Below are positions 1 to 8,032 of a stretch of DNA of 64,000 nt, in pieces. The translations under genes were made by a program, and so were the position numbers. Each line of letters opens with the position of its first letter. Positions within the stretch are counted from its first letter, which is position 1. Origin of the DNA: Candidatus Eisenbergiella merdigallinarum. Lineage in GTDB: Bacteria > Bacillota > Clostridia > Lachnospirales > Lachnospiraceae. The DNA is taken from positions 62,001 through 126,000 of the forward strand of contig DWXE01000043.1 of NCBI GenBank assembly GCA_019119355.1, written 5' to 3'. Below the pieces are notes generated by a model. It had not been told where the DNA came from, searched no databases, and worked only from the letters and a program-made list of their open reading frames with translations.

Positions 1-712
1 CGTCGATCATCTGGCCGCCCGCCTGCGCGATCCAGTTGTTGAACAGCCCCGCGTCCTTTAAGGAAAAGCCCGCCTGTACCATGGTGGAGCCGTCCCATTT
101 GGTCAGTTTGACCGCAGCCTCCTCCAGGCTGTCCCAGTCGGTGATGGAAGCGGGATCCACGCCGGCCTCTTCCAGCAGATCCTTATTGTAGAAAATCACG
201 CGGGTATCCACGGTCAGCGGAATGCCGTACAGGGCGTCCCCGGACTGCAGCTCTTCCACCGCGGGCTCATAGAACTGGCCCAAATCCACGCCGTCCCTCT
301 CCACGTATTCGTCCAGGGGCATCAGCGCTCCCTTCGGCGCATACACGCTGGTGTTGAAACGGTCCCAAAGCACGATGTCCGGCACCTCGTTGGACGCGAT
401 GGCCGTCAGCAGCTTCTGCTCCATCGTATCCTGGGCCATATAGGTGATGCGGATCCTGTCCTGGGAACTGTTAAACCCTTCCAGCTGTTCTTCCAGCTGC
501 GCGATCTGGTCCCCCGACCAGCCGCCCCACATGGTGAGCTCCACCACCTCGCCGCTGACCGCGGCCTGTCCCTGCTCTTCCTGCTGCTGGGCAGCCGCGC
601 CGCCTTCCGCTGATTCCGGAGTGGCAGCCGCAGGCGCGCTTCCACAGCCTGCGATCATGCCAGCCGCGGTCAGCGCCGCCATCGTCAGTGCCAAAGCCTT
701 CTTTTTCATCAT
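1..712 (-). CDS. Sugar ABC transporter solute-binding lipoprotein (3' part beyond window)
   Basis: This is the extracellular carbohydrate-binding lipoprotein of an ABC importer, family 1 (MalE/UgpB-like). The N-terminus MKKKAL leads into a hydrophobic stretch ending in a lipobox (IAGC, Cys at about residue 22), followed by an Ala/Glu/Gln-rich linker and then the mature fold (LTMWGGWSGDQIAQLEEQ, later PDIVLWDR). An AGGAGG site lies 6 nt before the ATG at 712; a second ATG at 709 is also possible. It is the third gene of an operon with the two permeases at 790-2576. The C-terminal half is off the left edge. The substrate cannot be read from the sequence. Confidence 0.93.
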   Translation of the reverse strand, partial: MMKKKALALTMAALTAAGMIAGCGSAPAAATPESAEGGAAAQQQEEQGQAAVSGEVVELTMWGGWSGDQIAQLEEQLEGFNSSQDRIRITYMAQDTMEQKLLTAIASNEVPDIVLWDRFNTSVYAPKGALMPLDEYVERDGVDLGQFYEPAVEELQSGDALYGIPLTVDTRVIFYNKDLLEEAGVDPASITDWDSLEEAAVKLTKWDGSTMVQAGFSLKDAGLFNNWIAQAGGQMID

Positions 713-789
713 CCTGATCCTCCTTTTTATAATTGAAATGCTCTATCATCAGGCTCGCGCCCTTCTGATCCAACGGTACGGTTCCGGCA

Positions 790-1665
790 TCATTCTTTCC
801 CTCCGGAAAATGCGATGCCCTGAATGTAATATTTCTGTGCGAAAATGAACAGCAGCAGCGTGGGAATGACGGAAATCACCGTCCCTGCCATCAGCGGCCC
901 GTACTGCGTATTGTACTGATACTGGAATGCGGCCAGCCCCACCTGGACGGTCATCATGTCCTTCGAATTGAGCACGATCATGGGCCACATGAAGCTGTTC
1001 CAGCCGCTCTGGAAAGTCATGATGCCCAGCGTGATCGCCGCCGGAAGGATCAGGGGCAGATAGATATTCCAGAAAATCCGGAATTCGCTGCAGCCGTCCA
1101 CCCGCGCCGCCTCCGCCAGATCGTCCGGCAGGGACTCGAAAAACTGCTTCATGAAAAACACCGCATAAGCGCCCACGGCCCCCGGCAGGATGATGGCCGC
1201 GTAGTGATTGATCAGCCCCTGTCCTCCCTGGCCGAAGATGTTGTTGCCTCCCACCAGCGGAAAGCTCTTGAGCACCAGAAACTGCGGGATCATGGTGATC
1301 ACTCCCGGGATCATCATGGAAGACAGGAGGAGGGAAAACATCGTCCTGCGCCCTCTGAATTTCAGCTTCGCGAAAGAATATCCCGCCAGCGCCCCCAGAA
1401 ACACGTTGGTCAAAACGCCCATGGCCGCCAGATAGAAGGAATTGAGGAAATACCTTCCGAAGGGAACGACCTCAAAGGCCTTTTTGTAGTTCGCCAGCGA
1501 AAACTGATCCGAAAACAGGGACAGGGAGTTGGAATAGATCTCTGCCTCCGGTTTAAAGGATGTGGCGATCATCCACAGAAACGGGTATACCGTGATCAGC
1601 GAAATGATCAGCGCTCCGATATACCAGAAAAAACTTCTCACTTTCTTCGCTTTTTTCATGCCCAT
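790..1665 (-). CDS. Carbohydrate ABC transporter permease, MalG type
   Basis: This 291-aa inner-membrane permease of the MalG/UgpE family is one half of the translocation pore. It begins with a basic N-terminus and a first membrane segment (about residues 12-32), and further hydrophobic segments follow. The EAA loop that docks the ATPase is visible near residues 190-210 (EAARVDGCSEFRIFWNIYLP). AAAGGGGG sits 8 nt before the ATG at 1665. It lies 14 bp downstream of the MalF-type partner and upstream of the binding-protein gene. No ATPase gene is adjacent, so a shared MsmX-type ATPase elsewhere is probable (inference). Confidence 0.95.
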   Translation of the reverse strand: MGMKKAKKVRSFFWYIGALIISLITVYPFLWMIATSFKPEAEIYSNSLSLFSDQFSLANYKKAFEVVPFGRYFLNSFYLAAMGVLTNVFLGALAGYSFAKLKFRGRRTMFSLLLSSMMIPGVITMIPQFLVLKSFPLVGGNNIFGQGGQGLINHYAAIILPGAVGAYAVFFMKQFFESLPDDLAEAARVDGCSEFRIFWNIYLPLILPAAITLGIMTFQSGWNSFMWPMIVLNSKDMMTVQVGLAAFQYQYNTQYGPLMAGTVISVIPTLLLFIFAQKYYIQGIAFSGGKE

Positions 1666-1679
1666 CCGACAGTCCCCCT

Positions 1680-2576
1680 TTAAATATCAGCCTGATTGAT
1701 CTTCGTGTTCAGCAGCGTCATCAGAAGGATGATCACGAACAGCACCAGCGACATGCTGGACGCATAGCCCATATTCAGGTTTTTAAATCCGCTGTTGTAT
1801 ATGTAGTAAACCAGCGTGATGGTGGCGTTTCCCGGCCCGCCCTTGGTCAGCACATACGCCTGGTCGAACACCTGAAACGTCCCGATGATGAGCATGGTGG
1901 AAACCAGAAAGGTGGTTTTCGTGATGGACGGCATCGTGATTTTGAGGAACATCTGCCACCGGCTGGCGCCCTCGATCCTGGCCGCCTCGTAGTAGGCCGT
2001 GGGAATCCCCTTCAGCCCCGCCAGGAAAATCATCATATTGCCTCCGAAACCGGCCCAGAGGCTCATCATGACGATGGAAATCATGGCCAGCCTGGAATCG
2101 TACAGCCACGCCTGATTCGGGACGCCGAAAATCTTCAGGATCCCGTTTAACAGGCCCATCTGCGGATTCAGGATCCAGAACCACAGCGTGGCGGTGGCCA
2201 CCGTGGAGGAGAGGACCGGCAGGTAGAACAGCGTCCGAAACAGCCCCACGAACTTCTGCTCCGCGTTCAGAAACAGCGCCGCCCCCAGGGAGAGCAAGAG
2301 CCCCAGCGGAACGTACAGAAGCGTATAGACGCAGGTATTCTTCATGGCGATCCAGAAAAACTCATCCCGAAGCAGCTTCCGGAAATTGTCCAGGCCGGCG
2401 AAGGTCGGGGGGTTGATCACATCGTACTTCGTGAAGCTCATTCCGATGGCCATGATCATCGGAATCAGGGTGAACATCAGAAACAGGATCACCGGCGGGG
2501 CCACGAACAGCCTTCCCATCACATCCTGCTTTCCGATCACCACTTCCCGTTCCTTCCTCTTCTTTTTCTTTTGCAT
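1680..2576 (-). CDS. Carbohydrate ABC transporter permease, MalF/UgpA type
   Basis: This 298-aa membrane permease is the first gene of the three-gene sugar-import operon. A Lys/Arg-rich cytoplasmic N-terminus (MQKKKKRKER) precedes six predicted membrane segments. The EAA loop is clear (YEAARIEGASRWQMFLKITM, about residues 197-216). GAAAGG lies about 10 nt before the ATG. A consensus promoter lies about 140 bp upstream. The length is typical of MalF-like proteins that lack the large periplasmic loop of Gram-negative MalF. Confidence 0.95.
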   Translation of the reverse strand: MQKKKKRKEREVVIGKQDVMGRLFVAPPVILFLMFTLIPMIMAIGMSFTKYDVINPPTFAGLDNFRKLLRDEFFWIAMKNTCVYTLLYVPLGLLLSLGAALFLNAEQKFVGLFRTLFYLPVLSSTVATATLWFWILNPQMGLLNGILKIFGVPNQAWLYDSRLAMISIVMMSLWAGFGGNMMIFLAGLKGIPTAYYEAARIEGASRWQMFLKITMPSITKTTFLVSTMLIIGTFQVFDQAYVLTKGGPGNATITLVYYIYNSGFKNLNMGYASSMSLVLFVIILLMTLLNTKINQADI

Positions 2577-3074
2577 CCTCCCACATCCTTTCTTATATCA
2601 TTTATATCAACTCGTGCGGCATCATGCCCGCTTTTAACAGGAATCAGCGGATTTTATGCGCCGTTTTTTCATGATTTATAAATTATTACCCCTGCGTTCC
2701 CGTCGTTATGCACACATTTTAACATCAGCTATATCATCTGTCAATCATTTTTAATATAATTATACTAAATATATCTTTTATATCATTTATTGCCCGCTCC
2801 GGGCAGGGTAGTCCGGAAGTCCGGGGAAGGGAAAGGCGGGAAGATAGCGCCTGGAGTATCGGGGCTGGGAACAGGAAGCGGGGTGCGATGACGGGATGTG
2901 ATGATAGAATTTCATAATGGGATTTCATGATGAGATGCGGTTCTTTGCGGGCCGGATGCCTCCGTCCCCGCATGGGCGCGGGATGCCCTGCACGATGCGG
3001 CCTGCGCGATGCGGCCTGCGCGGCAGGAGCGCGGATGCCGATCGCCGGCTGCCGCGCCCCCTGTTTTCGTCCGC
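2577..3074. other. Intergenic region with a 12-nt repeat pair and a short tandem repeat
   Basis: No convincing gene is present. The stretch holds the sugar-operon promoter and two copies of TTATATCATTTA (2593-2604 and 2778-2789). One copy lies next to the permease start and one just upstream of the -35, an arrangement that could suit a looping regulator (inference). A perfect 14-bp tandem repeat, GATGCGGCCTGCGC, occupies 2994-3007 and 3008-3021 between the promoter and the end of the Bro-N gene. Confidence 0.6.
2716..2744 (-). promoter_or_regulatory. Sigma-A promoter of the sugar ABC operon
   Basis: On the minus strand TTGACA (2744-2739), a 17-nt spacer and TAAAAT (2721-2716) face the permease gene at 2576. 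This leaves a leader of roughly 130 nt. Confidence 0.8.
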
Positions 3075-3941
3075 TTATTCTTTTTCGCCTTCCGCGTTTA
3101 CAACGCCCTCGATCATGCCCGTTACAACCGCGTTTAACTGCGCCGCGTTTTGGGACGTGATAACGGGTTTCCCGGTCTCCGCTTCAAGGGCCTGCTTTGC
3201 AATCCCGGCGACATTTCCGCCGCGGCGGGCGACCTCCACATTTTCTTCAAAAGTTCCCGGCTTCGTTGCTTTGGAAATATCGGTTGTGGAAGTTTCCGCG
3301 AGCATATTCAGGATAATTTCCGTGGTGGTCATATTGTCCCGCAGGTTTTCCTTTTTCAGCCCTTTCAGCTTTTTGTACTGCTTCGTCGTCATGCCGGACC
3401 ACGCGCGGGTGATCTCGTCCGTGAGTATGGCGTACTCCGCGCCCTTTTTCACGCCCCTGTCCCGCCATTCGTCGGTCAATTCCCTGCGCACCTGGATCGC
3501 CTGCAAACGCTGGTGAATCCATTCGCGGGAATAGCCCTTTTTTAAATAGGTTTCGAGGGCGCGGTCTATGGTGAGTTCGGGATCTATGGTCTCTTCTATT
3601 CGCTCCCGGCCCACTTCTGCGAGCCACAGCTTAAACGGCTCCGCTTTCGGGGACGGGATGGACTGAATGATCCGCAAAAGCTGTTCCGTTGTGGCAACGT
3701 CGGTCAAATAGCGTTTCCCGTCTTTGGGCGATTTCAATTTCAGTTGGTTACAAAATGTAACCGACTGATTGCCCTCATCTTTCAGTCGCTTCTTTAAAAC
3801 TTTCCAATAGTTATTTGGATTCGGGCTGTCGGTCAAAACCGCGACCACATCGACGACAGAAAAGTACCATTCCTCCTTTTCCCCGTCCCACGCCGTTCGG
3901 ATCTCCCTGTTTTCAAAAAGCTGCAATTTATCACTATCCAC
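3075..3941 (-). CDS. Bro-N domain protein (antirepressor-like), copy 1
   Basis: This 288-aa protein has an N-terminal Bro-N fold (LQLFENREIRTAWD ... WYFSVVDVVAVLTDS ... YWKVLKKRLK). A conserved central block follows (TEQLLRIIQSIPSPKAEPF, then RALETYLKKGYSREWIHQRL). Bro-N proteins are known as phage antirepressors or DinD-like DNA-binding proteins, but no phage genes are near. The start chosen is GTG at 3941 because AAAGGAG lies 8 nt upstream; a TTG at 3980 has no such site. A diverged paralogue sits at 32439-33347. The cellular role is unknown. Confidence 0.85.
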   Translation of the reverse strand: MDSDKLQLFENREIRTAWDGEKEEWYFSVVDVVAVLTDSPNPNNYWKVLKKRLKDEGNQSVTFCNQLKLKSPKDGKRYLTDVATTEQLLRIIQSIPSPKAEPFKLWLAEVGRERIEETIDPELTIDRALETYLKKGYSREWIHQRLQAIQVRRELTDEWRDRGVKKGAEYAILTDEITRAWSGMTTKQYKKLKGLKKENLRDNMTTTEIILNMLAETSTTDISKATKPGTFEENVEVARRGGNVAGIAKQALEAETGKPVITSQNAAQLNAVVTGMIEGVVNAEGEKE

Positions 3942-4020
3942 TTGCGATGCTCCTTTTCGTATAAATCCGTTGGATTTCAAACGGTCAAAATGTCCGAAAT
4001 GTTTGTATTTTTGAATGTTG

Positions 4021-4858
4021 CTACCCGATCAGGCCATACTCCCGGTAAAATTCTCTCCTGGCGTTTTCATCCTCCGCAGCCAGACGAATGCCGTCGTAAT
4101 CCCCTTTCTGAAGCAGGAGGCAGATCAGCTCCGCCAGACGGCTTTCTCCCTCCCGGGCGCCCTGAAGGATCCCTTTTTCGATCCCTTTCTGGATTCCTCT
4201 CTCCTCCACATATCCGCTCAGATTACACATCAGATCGACCTCCCTTCCCAGTCCGTCGTCCATTCGCATTCCATACTTCTGCTGTAAAATCTCTTTCTTC
4301 CGACTTCCTCCGATCCTGGGGGATAACAGCGTATCGATCTTGTGGGAAGCTGATAGCCGGGATAATAATCCTTCTGCGCCTCCACGTTGATGATCAGCCG
4401 AATCAGCCTCTGCCCTTTCGGCACGCTGGCCAGAAAGCGGATATCGTAAACGATGCTCCCTTCTCCCGCTATCCTGCTTTCCGTCTCCAGACCCATAATC
4501 CGTTCCCCGGTTCCTCCCGGGGCAACCTGCAAGGAAGAAATCTCCGGCGTCCCTTCGATACAGGACCGGATTTCCTCCAGCGACAACAGGGCGAATTCCT
4601 CCGCAACGCCCTGCAAAATCCATGCCAGTACTTCCTTCTGCGACAGATAACGGCATGGTCGCCGCTTCATGCGCCCCCATGCCGTTACATCGCTTCGCGA
4701 TGATCAAACGGTAAGCCCCGGGATTTTTGTGCTTACAGCACAAAAACACCTCGCGGAACAACAACTGGCCAAACGGCAGCAATAATCTTCCTGCACTGAG
4801 CGTCGTACTGCGCCTTCATATCAGCTGCCAGCACCGCTCTCGCCAGTTCGTTTTCCAT
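4021..4858 (-). pseudogene. Decayed Rpn/PD-(D/E)XK nuclease-type transposase gene
   Basis: Three fragments of one family, common in Lachnospiraceae, lie in register along the minus strand but in different frames. The N-terminus MENELARAVLAADMKAQYD starts at 4858 with AGAGGA upstream. A middle part (YLSQKEVLAWILQGVAEE to VEAQKDYYPGYQLPT) and a C-terminal part (DTLLSPRIGGSRKKEILQQ, then MCNLSGYVEERGIQKG) follow. About 130 bp of foreign hairpin-rich DNA (about 4650-4780) separates the first two. A deletion with frame change near 4340-4375 joins the last two. The gene therefore cannot give a full protein. Confidence 0.82.
4650..4780. repeat. Small insertion made of three successive hairpins
   Basis: Within the broken nuclease gene lie three hairpins. 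The first pairs ACGGCATGG (4650-4658) with CCATGCCGT (4678-4686). The second pairs CATCGC (4688-4693) with GCGATG (4697-4702). The third pairs TTTTTGTGC (4724-4732) with GCACAAAAA (4738-4746). The insertion limits are estimated from where the protein homology stops and resumes. It may be a REP- or MITE-like element. Confidence 0.55.
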
Positions 4859-5024
4859 TCGTATTCCTCTTTTGTATGGCATCGGTTCGCATTATTATTG
4901 TAGCGCTGTAAAGAGGATTTGTACAGATATTGCGGAGCGCTTTGGCAGAAAATTCGTAACCGTTCAGCCCTGCCATTCATCATTTGACGGATTCCACTGA
5001 ATTGACTACGCAAAAGGCCACTGG

Positions 5025-5100
5025 CCGTCAAATGATTCATGTCGGGCGTCCGCCCTATAGGCACATGTGGCAAAATACAGCTTAGTGAGCAAGCTCCCAC
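5025..5100 (-). repeat. Dispersed 76-nt intergenic repeat, copy 1
   Basis: Read on the minus strand, these 76 nt match 43481-43556 on the plus strand at 71 positions by direct comparison. The last 37 nt are identical. The surrounding stretch 4859-5233 has no believable gene; the open frame across it is the repeat itself. The element includes a short hairpin GGGCG-TCC-GCCC. Confidence 0.85.
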
Positions 5101-5123
5101 GCGGTATTTTGCCACATGTGCCT
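5059..5123. repeat. Perfect 20-bp inverted repeat overlapping the dispersed repeat
   Basis: AGGCACATGTGGCAAAATAC (5059-5078) and its exact complement (5104-5123) enclose 25 nt. The left arm lies inside repeat copy 1. The second copy of the repeat lacks the other arm. Such a long exact stem would form a stable RNA or cruciform hairpin. Confidence 0.85.
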
Positions 5124-5157
5124 GCATGGCAGAACTGTTACGAAAATTCTACTATAT

Positions 5158-5200
5158 CAAACAGCCGCCATGCGGGATCGCTCCCGCGCGGCGGCCGTTT
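5158..5200 (-). terminator. Hairpin at the end of the capsule operon
   Basis: A long GC-rich stem (GGCCGCC paired with GGCGGCT, with an inner GCGGGA/TCCCGC stem) lies about 35 bp past the last capsule-operon stop codon. The T-run after it is poor, so terminator function is likely but not certain. Confidence 0.55.
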
Positions 5201-5233
5201 CTGAAACCACACAAAATTACCCTGCGATAAACG

Positions 5234-5944
5234 TCAGGTACTGGGAGAAGTCATCGCCTCTCCCGGAATCGTTTCCATGGAAGTCCCCTGTACGATTACG
5301 AATACCACATTCGCATAATCGCCGAAGGAAGGAATCGAAATCGCGATGGCTCCGTTTTTGATGACCACCGGAAGAGCGATCCAGCTTCCATCCGCTCTCC
5401 GGTAAAAGGCCTGTATCGTTTCCCCTTCCCTCAGAGCGCTGTCCCCGAGAATTTCCTGTACCGGAAAGGCAGGCGCTACCGCGCCGTTAATGGACAAAAG
5501 GTTGTCCGCCTGATCCCTCACGCTGACCAGCACGTTTTTGATCACGTTCAGGTTGCCCTGACTGTCCGTCATGTTCAGCGCCCGTTTCCCCGTGTAGTTG
5601 AAAATCTGCATCACGGGCGAGGCCATCGCTGCGGAAAGTTCCGCCGCCGACTGCTGCGTCCGCGCCGCTGAAGCCGGATCCACCACAATTCGAACCGCTC
5701 CGGTATCCACGATCTGTCCCGCCGCATCCCGGAAGGTGGTTCCTCCCAGCACCGCGGAGCGATCCGAAGATACGCCCGCAGTCAGGTTCGCCGTGGTACG
5801 ATCCGTTTCCAGAACCGCCGAGTCGTCGATCACGACCTGCGCTCCGGGCGCCCCCACGATGGAAGGGCTGGGCGCGGCCCATACGGGCAGGCTCATGGAA
5901 AAGGCCAGAATGGCAGCCATGGCTGCCGCCGCTTTCTTTTTCAT
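5234..5944 (-). CDS. Secreted protein of unknown function at the end of the capsule operon
   Basis: This 236-aa protein has a signal peptide (MKKKAAAAMAAILAFSMSLP, cleavage probably after VWA near residue 24). The mature part is acidic and beta-rich with no Cys. I do not recognise the family. The ATG at 5944 was chosen because AAGGGG lies 9 nt upstream; the in-frame ATG at 5953 overlaps that site. It follows the LCP gene by 63 bp, so it probably acts outside the cell together with the polysaccharide machinery (inference). It has no sortase motif or obvious anchor at the C-terminus. Confidence 0.75.
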   Translation of the reverse strand: MKKKAAAAMAAILAFSMSLPVWAAPSPSIVGAPGAQVVIDDSAVLETDRTTANLTAGVSSDRSAVLGGTTFRDAAGQIVDTGAVRIVVDPASAARTQQSAAELSAAMASPVMQIFNYTGKRALNMTDSQGNLNVIKNVLVSVRDQADNLLSINGAVAPAFPVQEILGDSALREGETIQAFYRRADGSWIALPVVIKNGAIAISIPSFGDYANVVFVIVQGTSMETIPGEAMTSPST

Positions 5945-6007
5945 CTCAATCATCCCCTTTCAAAATCTGTGTGGCTTCTCTATATCAACGGCAAAAGCCG
6001 TCAATAC

Positions 6008-7222
6008 CTATTCTTCTTCATAAAACACCTGCAGGATCAGCTCGTACAGGGCCGTTTCATCCGGATAGAACTCTTCAAACTGTTCGCCCATCCGGATTTC
6101 TCCCTGCAGCGAATACAAATTCTCCCGGGCGAAGGTATAGGAAGCGGCCTGGGTGGCCAGATAGACCGCTTCGGAAGCGGAAATATCCGTAACCATGTAG
6201 GGCAAAATCTCCCCGTACAGCTTCGCCGGAAGGGTCAGATCCTGCGCAACGGCTTTTTTGGCCTGCGCGGCGAACGCCTCCAGATACCGTTTCTGTCGCT
6301 CCAGCCTCTGCTCCGCGCTGTGGGGCGCGTACATGTCCCGGTTTCGGACGAAGGAATACGCTTCCACCCCTTCCAGATGCACCGTTTCCCCCGCTTTCCA
6401 GCCCGCCCGATAAAGCCGTTTGTTTCCACTCGTAATCTCGATGTTTTCGTCCCCTTCTCCGATCACCACATCCACGCCGCCAACCGCATCGTTTATCGGA
6501 ATGATTGCGTCCATATTCATGGCCAGATATCCGTGGACAGGAATCCCGTAAAACAGGTTGGAGACCGCTTCCACCGTCCTCTCACAGCTCTCTTCCATGC
6601 CGTCCCCGTAGGCGTGCTGCAGGGCGATCTGCCCCATCTCCCTGCCCAGATAGTTTCCGTCTCCGTCATAGACGAACAGCTCCACCATGGTATCCCGGTT
6701 GATACCGATGACGCTGATTTTCTTTTCCCCCGGATCCATCACCGCCAGAAACAGCGCGTCCGCCTGGCCGCCCCGGTGCAGGTCTTTCGAAGCCTCCGCT
6801 TCTCCGGATTTATCGATGCCCATGCATAAAAAGGTCAGCACATCCTCTTTATAGGAATAAGTCTTCCCCCGATAGCGCAGCATCCCGTCTTTGAGCGGCT
6901 CCTGCGATTCCCGCGTTTCCGGCTCCTCCCGCTGCCCCATGTCCTCCGAAGTTTCTCCCAAAACCATCCCCTCCGGAAGCGCTTCCTGTTTCCTGCGAAG
7001 CGTCTCCCAGCCTGCATGTTTCATCCAGGCGTAAAGGCAAATGGCGGATAGAGCCAGAAACAGCAGGAGGCCCATCCCGACCAGGGCGGCACGGAAAACT
7101 TTTCTTTCCGTCAAGCGCCTCCTGCCCGCTCTCCTGTATAGTCCGCGCCGTTTCTTCCGGCTTTTCTTCGATTTCGATCCCGCACGGGATCGGGATTTTC
7201 CCCGGTTTTCCTCTTCTTTCAA
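6008..7222 (-). CDS. LytR-CpsA-Psr (LCP) family glycopolymer ligase
   Basis: LCP proteins transfer lipid-linked polysaccharides onto peptidoglycan outside the membrane. The 404-aa protein has a strongly basic cytoplasmic tail (residues 1-45) and one membrane segment (about 46-66). The LCP core runs from about residue 130, with FLCMGIDKSG, then GINRDTMVEL with its phosphate-binding Arg and Asp, and the late SFVRNRDMYAPHSAEQRLERQ block that binds the pyrophosphate lipid. The start is TTG at 7222 with AGGAG 6 nt upstream. It lies inside the capsule operon, which fits capsule attachment. Confidence 0.92.
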   Translation of the reverse strand: MKEEENRGKSRSRAGSKSKKSRKKRRGLYRRAGRRRLTERKVFRAALVGMGLLLFLALSAICLYAWMKHAGWETLRRKQEALPEGMVLGETSEDMGQREEPETRESQEPLKDGMLRYRGKTYSYKEDVLTFLCMGIDKSGEAEASKDLHRGGQADALFLAVMDPGEKKISVIGINRDTMVELFVYDGDGNYLGREMGQIALQHAYGDGMEESCERTVEAVSNLFYGIPVHGYLAMNMDAIIPINDAVGGVDVVIGEGDENIEITSGNKRLYRAGWKAGETVHLEGVEAYSFVRNRDMYAPHSAEQRLERQKRYLEAFAAQAKKAVAQDLTLPAKLYGEILPYMVTDISASEAVYLATQAASYTFARENLYSLQGEIRMGEQFEEFYPDETALYELILQVFYEEE

Positions 7223-7257
7223 ATTCCGCTCCTGATCCTTTCAAAAGCAATTTTTTA

Positions 7258-8007
7258 TCATTCAGAGACGTCTTCCTGCAAAACGAGAACCGCCTGTACC
7301 AGATAGCGTTTCTGAGGTTCTCCGTCAACTCCCGTGGACAGGGTGACGATCCGGTCCTCTTCGCTCACCTCCGCGTCCGGATTCAGGAAAACATCCATTT
7401 TACGCTGGGAGAGAATCCCTGACAGGTATACGGAAAACACGTCCGGATTCCAGAAATCCCAGTTCATAAGCAGATGCCTGTCGTCGAAGGGATACGCTGC
7501 GAATACCCGGTATTCCAGCACCGCATCGCCCGTATAGACGAGTATTTCCGAATGGGAATCGAAGAAGTCCCGATCCTGATACTGATGGAGGCCGCCGAAC
7601 CTCCCGTCCGCATTTCGCCCGTAAATGACCGTATTGGGATCGCCGAAGTCCTTGCCGTTGTAGTATTCGGTATAGATGCAGCCGTCCTCATCCGCATTTC
7701 CGAAGAAATCGTGGCTCAAATACCAGGACAGGTCCTCCGCCGGCTGCATCAGAGGAAAGCTCATCTCCGTATCCGGGATATCCAGCCAGGCGTAGCATTC
7801 CGGATTGTATTCCTGCAGCTTCGCCAGATCCAGCCGGCCGGATTCCGTGAGGAAGTCGTCCAGGGTCAGGGACGGGGGCCGGGAAGTTTCCGCTCTCTCT
7901 TCCCCCGCCGTCTCCTGCTCAGAATGATCGAATCCGGACGGCTGGCAGCCAGTAAAAGTGCTGAAACAAACGCTCACAATTATGATGTACTCCGCCCGGC
8001 GAATCAT
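7258..8007 (-). CDS. Class B sortase-like protein lacking catalytic His and Cys (pseudo-sortase)
   Basis: This 249-aa protein follows the sortase B fold along its length (SHDFFGNADEDGCIYTEYYN, NTVIYGRN, EDRIVTLSTG, KRYLVQAVLV). In active SrtB the motifs read YGHN and TLSTC. Here the catalytic His is Arg131 (codon at 7615-7617) and the catalytic Cys is Gly226 (codon at 7330-7332), while the active-site Arg is kept (Arg234). The reading frame is intact, so it is probably not a decayed gene. The N-terminus has a short hydrophobic stretch ending in FTGC, possibly a lipobox. Starts at 8082 or 8091 are possible but overlap the previous gene. Confidence 0.85.
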   Translation of the reverse strand: MIRRAEYIIIVSVCFSTFTGCQPSGFDHSEQETAGEERAETSRPPSLTLDDFLTESGRLDLAKLQEYNPECYAWLDIPDTEMSFPLMQPAEDLSWYLSHDFFGNADEDGCIYTEYYNGKDFGDPNTVIYGRNADGRFGGLHQYQDRDFFDSHSEILVYTGDAVLEYRVFAAYPFDDRHLLMNWDFWNPDVFSVYLSGILSQRKMDVFLNPDAEVSEEDRIVTLSTGVDGEPQKRYLVQAVLVLQEDVSE

Positions 8008-8032
8008 CTTTTTGCTCAATCCGTCACAAAAT

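Noticed and set aside
2994..3021. Minisatellite or phase-variable tract
   Set aside because: There are only two 14-bp units, in a non-coding GC-rich stretch not placed between promoter elements.
4816..5127. Continuous gene covering the repeat and the start of the broken nuclease gene
   Set aside because: Its C-terminal part is out of frame with the nuclease N-terminus at 4858, and the rest is repeat-derived.
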